From JAFAMS01 sp049520515 (GTDB lineage Bacteria; Vulcanimicrobiota; Vulcanimicrobiia; Vulcanimicrobiales; Vulcanimicrobiaceae): a stretch of 64,000 nucleotides of DNA. The notes below the pieces were generated by a model. The model was not told where the DNA came from. It saw only the letters and a program-made list of their open reading frames with translations, and ran no database searches. Numbering within the stretch: position 1 is the stretch's first letter; every line of letters begins with the position of its first letter. The stretch covers positions 603,592-667,591 of the forward strand of contig JBEKPS010000001.1 in the NCBI GenBank assembly GCA_049520515.1, given 5' to 3'. Shown here one piece after another: positions 60,675 to 64,000 of the stretch. The translations under genes and the position numbers were made by a program.

Positions 60675-61427
60675 TCACTCCCAAATGCCCGCGGGTAGCG
60701 GTAAGCCCTCGAAGAAAGATTGCGGCAAGGGGTTCGGTGCCTCGATCCCGGCTAGCCGTAACATCTCGACGATTTGTCGCGAGTGTTGACCGGAATGCCA
60801 CGTTGCTCGCTCGAGATAGAGGTGCATCGGAAACGCGCCGTAGCTCGTGGTTCGGGTCTCGCGCCACAGCTGCGACGGTTGTTCGGCATACCAGTCACGT
60901 AAGCGATTGCGTACGCCGTCGCCGTACGCGACGATTTGGTCGAACGTTTGAATCCCGCCCGGAGCAGGCGCGTTGCCTTGCAAGTATGTGTCACCGTCGC
61001 GGACAGTCATAAGGTCATCGGCGATCTGGAAAACGTGGTAACCGAGCTCGCGCATGTCGCGCTTGTCGCGGCGAGGTACCGTCATCCCCATTTTTTCCTG
61101 TGGGAAGACGCGCAAATAGCGCTGCGCGGCCGCGAAGATCGCGTCGTACTTTTCGACGAGCTCGACCGGTGCGAGCATGCGGTGTCCGCTCCGATCGATG
61201 CCGACCAGATCGGCGACGTGATCGAGGCTCGCAGCCGACACCCAACGCTCGCCGACCGCAACGACCGGTACGGTTAGCGCGCCGAGCGCGCGCAAATCCG
61301 GCATTGCTTGCGGATCGTTCGCGATATCCGCGATTTCGAACGTGACGTTACGAGACGAAAGAAACTCTTTCGCGCGAAGACAGCTGCTTCAACCCGGCTG
61401 GGTGAAAAGCCTAACGCGTTCGGCCAC
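60675..61427 (-). CDS. Glutaredoxin-DinB fusion with in-frame TGA, candidate selenoprotein (UxxC)
   Basis: 250 residues when the TGA at 61389-61391 is read through. The GTG start at 61427 overlaps the aminotransferase stop (TAGTG). Residues 1-16 are MAERVRLFTQPG-U-SSC, followed by LRAKEFLSSRNVTFEIADIANDP and LGALTVPVVAVGERWV, a full glutaredoxin domain (residues 4-75). The rest is a DinB four-helix part (ELGYHVFQIADDL, ATWHSGQHSRQIVEMLRLAG) with metal-type His. U replaces the first Cys of the CxxC centre. An internal ATG at 61304 would drop the redox site. A hairpin of SECIS type lies at 61356-61372. Alternatively a nonsense mutation (TGC/TGT to TGA) has killed the N-terminus. Confidence 0.72.
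61356..61372 (-). promoter_or_regulatory. Candidate bacterial SECIS hairpin
   Basis: On the reverse strand CGAAAG-AGTTT-CTTTCG forms a perfect 6-bp stem with a 5-nt loop. The loop begins 23 nt after the TGA, with G as its second base, as expected for the SelB-binding apical loop. It lies entirely within the coding sequence. Confidence 0.6.
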
Positions 61428-62584
61428 TACACCGCAGCCGGACGCGCGAGCGCTTCGAAAACGACCCTCACGCGGCGCAGACCTTCGATGATCTTTTCCG
61501 GACTCGTCGCAAACGAAAAGCGAATGTGATGCTGGCCGGAGGGACCGAATTCCGTTCCGGAACGGACGGCTATGCCGCCTTCCATCAGCTTCGCGGTCAT
61601 TTCGCTGGCCGGAATGTCAGCGTCGTAGCGCGTGAAGAGATAGAACGTTCCCTCGGGCGGACGAACGTCGAGTCCGGGGATAGCTCGGGCGTGCTCGACG
61701 ATCAGATCGCGCCGTTTGATGTATTCCGCCAGCATCGGTTTCGCGAGACTCGGGCCAATCTCGGTCGCTTTTAGCGCGGCGCGGCAAACGGCAGCGTTGG
61801 GCGCACCGTTGAACGTGCGGTTCACGAATCCGACGGCTTTGATGATCTCGGCAGGCCCCGCGAGATATCCGCAGCGCCATCCGGTCATCGCAAACGTCTT
61901 CGAGAACGTTTGGCAGTACAGCACTTGTCCGCGAATCGCCGGGAACTGCGTCATTGACATGAACGGACGTCCGTCGTAGACGATCTCACAGTATGCCTCG
62001 TCACTAATGACGATCGTATCGCTGTTCTCGATCATCTCTGCGACACGCTTGAGCTCTTCGGGCGTAAAGACGGCGCCCGTCGGATTGCATGGGCTGCAGA
62101 TGACGAGCATCCGCGCGCCGCGCAGCTCTTTCTCGAGCAGGTCGAGATCGAGATGATAATCCGCAAGAACCGGCACCGGCACCGGAATCGCGCCGGCCAT
62201 GTACGCTGCGTCCGCATAGAGCGAGAAATTCGGATCGGGGATGACGATGCGGTCGCCCGGATTTGCGATCGCCATGATCGATGCAGCGATAGCCGCCGTA
62301 CCGCCGTGCGTTACGACAATCTGATCGGCGCTGTACTTCGCACCGGCGACCGACGACACATATGCGGCTAGCGCCTCACGCAATTCGGGATCGCCCGCCG
62401 GATCGATATAGTGCGTGTAGCCCGCACGCAGCGCCGCAACAGCGGCATCCGTAATCTGAGAAGGCGTGTCGAAATCGGGCTCGCCCACCGCAAGTGAGAC
62501 AACTCCGGGACCTGGTCGCGTTCTCGGGCGCTGCGAGCCCGCATCGATGCGTTGTACGACTTTTGACGGCGTGAAGGCGTTCAT
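61427..62584 (-). CDS. Aspartate/aromatic-type aminotransferase (class I, PLP)
   Basis: 385 residues. VVSLAVGEPDFDTP opens it, NPTGAVFTPEEL is the conserved NPTG loop, SDEAYCEIVYDG carries the Asp/Tyr that hold the cofactor, and YCQTFSKTFAMTGWRCGYL contains the Schiff-base Lys. Substrate preference unclear (aspartate, alanine or aromatic). Upstream member of the pair with the glutaredoxin-DinB gene. Confidence 0.92.
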   Translation of the reverse strand: MNAFTPSKVVQRIDAGSQRPRTRPGPGVVSLAVGEPDFDTPSQITDAAVAALRAGYTHYIDPAGDPELREALAAYVSSVAGAKYSADQIVVTHGGTAAIAASIMAIANPGDRIVIPDPNFSLYADAAYMAGAIPVPVPVLADYHLDLDLLEKELRGARMLVICSPCNPTGAVFTPEELKRVAEMIENSDTIVISDEAYCEIVYDGRPFMSMTQFPAIRGQVLYCQTFSKTFAMTGWRCGYLAGPAEIIKAVGFVNRTFNGAPNAAVCRAALKATEIGPSLAKPMLAEYIKRRDLIVEHARAIPGLDVRPPEGTFYLFTRYDADIPASEMTAKLMEGGIAVRSGTEFGPSGQHHIRFSFATSPEKIIEGLRRVRVVFEALARPAAV

Positions 62585-62616
62585 ACTATTGCCTTCGCGC
62601 CGTCCGTCGTCGAGTC

Positions 62617-63267
62617 TTACTCCTGCGCGAAAATTTCGTTGTCGATCGGAACGTTCAGCGCGTAGTTCTTCAGCGTCGCGTTTCCGTCGGCAGTCGCGTA
62701 CGGCGTGTGGATTGAAAGCGACTGGCTCGAGGGGACTCGGTACTCACCAACGTCGGTGTACGCTTCCGTCATCGTGAGCGTGACGCCGCCCGAGAGATTC
62801 CAGTTGACTTGCTCGACCGTCCAACTCACTGGGTTGACGAGCACGACACCGCGATCCGTCGATTGCGACGACTTCGGCGTCAACTGCAGCGCGAGGTCAG
62901 TGTGTCCGTTCACGCTCTGCGGCGGCAGCAGCGTGGCGTCGTACTCTTGCGGCCAAGCGCCGACGTTGAGCAGCGTCGCGTATGCTTTCGGAAGACCGCT
63001 CATGTAGCCCGGCACCTTGGAGAAATGCACGGCAAGACGATTCGGAGCTTCAAAATACGACGTGCCGCTCAGCGCGACTTTCTTGAACGGGAAACTGCGT
63101 TGCTTGAGCTGGAGCTGCGTCGTAGCCTCGAACGAACGCGGCGCGCGCGTACTGTCGGCAACATTCGTCATGACGTTCTGCGCGTTTTGCATATCGGCGC
63201 TTTGGGCTGTACCGGTTTGGAGAATCAAGAGCCCGAACGCGAGAACTGCACTTAATACTCGAAACAT
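62617..63267 (-). CDS. Secreted LolA-like protein
   Basis: 216 residues with a signal (FRVLSAVLAFGLLILQTGTAQSA). The beta-rich body (FEATTQLQLKQRSFPFKKVALSGTSYFEAPNRLAVHFSKVPGYM, DRGVVLVNPVSWTVEQVNWNL) is like LolA/LolB-fold carriers. Similar in layout to the protein at 41883-42521. Suggests an outer membrane. Confidence 0.7.
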   Translation of the reverse strand: MFRVLSAVLAFGLLILQTGTAQSADMQNAQNVMTNVADSTRAPRSFEATTQLQLKQRSFPFKKVALSGTSYFEAPNRLAVHFSKVPGYMSGLPKAYATLLNVGAWPQEYDATLLPPQSVNGHTDLALQLTPKSSQSTDRGVVLVNPVSWTVEQVNWNLSGGVTLTMTEAYTDVGEYRVPSSQSLSIHTPYATADGNATLKNYALNVPIDNEIFAQE

Positions 63268-63327
63268 AACACTGGTACGTACCCGTGCAACGGTTAAGGG
63301 TTGCGGGCGACGCAGCGCGTCGCTCGC

Positions 63328-64000
63328 TTAACCGAGCCGCTCGCGACCGTGCGGCGCGTTGAAATCCAACAGAGGTCCGATGGGAATGATTCGCGTCGGA
63401 TTGATGTCGTCGTGCGTGTAGTAATAATGCGTCTTAATTTGCTCCAAATCAACCGTGGTTCCGACGCCGCGAAATTGATACAGATCGCGAAGGTACGGCC
63501 AGAGATTCGCGTAGTCGGCGATGCGGCGCAGATTGCACTTGAAATGTCCGTAGTAGACGGCGTCAAACCGTACGAGTGTCACGAATAAACGCCAATCCGT
63601 TTCGACCGGCGAAGAACCGAAGAGATAGCGGCGCGTGGCAAGACGCTGATCGAGACCGTCGAGAGTCGCAAACACTTCGCGCGCGGCGCGTTCGTAGGCG
63701 TCCTGCTCCGTCGCAAAGCCGGCGCGATAGACGCCGTTGTTGACGTTCTCGTAGATCTCGGCGTTGAGCGCGTCGATCTCGGCGCGGTGGCGCAGCGGGT
63801 AGTAGTCGACGTCGTTGTGCTTGGCGAGCGCATCGAATTCGGTTTCGAACATGCGTAAAATATCGTCGTCGGAGTTGTTCGCGATTGTCCCGGTCTGCTT
63901 GTCCCAGAGCACCGGAACCGTCACGCGCCCGCGATAACCCGGGTCGGTCTTAAAATACGCTTCGCTCAAGAACGCGAAGCCGTTGACCGGATCGGGCTCG
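63328..64000 (-). CDS. Glutathionyl-hydroquinone reductase (ECM4/YqjG type), C-terminal part, cut by window edge
   Basis: Open frame from the edge (about 223 residues visible) reading PDPVNGFAFLSEAYFKTDPGYRGRVTVPVLWDKQ, then NNSDDDILRMF, YLFGSSPVETDWRLFVTLVRFDAVYYGHFKCN and FRGVGTTVDLEQIKTHYYYTH. This is the Xi-class GST (S-glutathionyl-hydroquinone reductase) pattern. The catalytic Cys is upstream, outside the window. The TTG at 63969 is not the real start, since the frame continues in family sequence. Confidence 0.9.
   Translation of the reverse strand, partial: EPDPVNGFAFLSEAYFKTDPGYRGRVTVPVLWDKQTGTIANNSDDDILRMFETEFDALAKHNDVDYYPLRHRAEIDALNAEIYENVNNGVYRAGFATEQDAYERAAREVFATLDGLDQRLATRRYLFGSSPVETDWRLFVTLVRFDAVYYGHFKCNLRRIADYANLWPYLRDLYQFRGVGTTVDLEQIKTHYYYTHDDINPTRIIPIGPLLDFNAPHGRERLG

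Noticed and set aside
61304..61304. ATG at 61304 as the start of a 209-residue DinB protein.
   Set aside because: It would cut a glutaredoxin domain in the middle; upstream sequence continues the fold back to GTG 61427 apart from one TGA.
61380..61440. On the reverse strand this stretch looks a little like a tRNA (D-arm-like TAGTGGCCGAA, loop with TTTTCAC, then GGGTTGAA).
   Set aside because: No 7-bp acceptor stem, no matching anticodon stem and no T-arm; the same bases read perfectly as the N-terminus of a glutaredoxin.
1..64000. CRISPR arrays, integrases, insertion sequences, phage genes.
   Set aside because: None seen; no regular short repeats with spacers and no transposase or integrase motif in any frame I read.

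Overview
The window is a gene-dense, high-GC bacterial chromosome segment: about 75 protein genes, no rRNA, no tRNA I can support, no CRISPR, no transposase. Genes form short operons joined by stop/start overlaps (ATGA, GTGA, TTGA, TAGTG, TAATG), and GTG and TTG starts are common. The mix includes split glycine decarboxylase, a SpeD/SpeE spermidine route, a sedolisin-type acid protease, many periplasmic-binding-protein transporters, SufB-Rieske and L21-Prp. This suggests a free-living, diderm-like soil or acid-tolerant bacterium of a poorly sampled phylum, possibly of the Eremiobacterota (WPS-2) type. That placement is inference from gene style only.

Layout. 1-9.4 kb: glutamate mutase E fragment plus a tripartite-transporter binding protein, an MFS carrier, then a reverse-strand chain Nudix-ScpA-ScpB-methyltransferase-endonuclease IV-molybdenum oxidoreductase-acetamidase. 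9.4-20.7 kb: glycine cleavage genes (T, H, P1, P2) interrupted by an opposite-strand binding protein; spermidine synthase and SAM decarboxylase enclosing a lipoprotein-sedolisin pair whose leader has two competing hairpins. 21-24.4 kb: SufB, a Rieske ferredoxin, a small secreted protein, and an anti-sigma/ECF sigma pair. 24.4-32.6 kb: MarR-controlled efflux pump, a guanidino-hydrolase homologue lacking its cysteine, and a complete branched-chain-amino-acid-type ABC transporter with a divergent GntR/FCD regulator. 32.6-42.5 kb: translation and housekeeping (L21, Prp, TatA, TrmD, L19, two signal peptidases, RbgA, RNase HII, YraN), running into a tightly coupled set of Ser/Thr kinase, tiny membrane protein, membrane-anchored universal stress protein and LolA-like protein. 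42.6-53 kb: sugar ABC transporter, trans-sulfuration enzyme, an acetyltransferase behind an attenuator-like leader, a DUF1648 gene flanked by 28-bp inverted repeats, and a ComM/YifB ATPase. 53.4-64 kb: TRAP transporter, SDR, NiCoT, pirin, cupin, an aminotransferase and a glutathionyl-hydroquinone reductase fragment.

The most striking item is at 60675-61427 (reverse strand). A glutaredoxin-DinB fusion reads through an in-frame TGA exactly where the first cysteine of the CxxC motif belongs. It has a non-AUG start overlapping the upstream stop, and a hairpin of bacterial SECIS geometry just downstream of the TGA. I interpret it as a selenocysteine (UxxC) glutaredoxin-DinB protein. A conventional annotation would cut the gene at an internal ATG (61304) and lose the redox centre.
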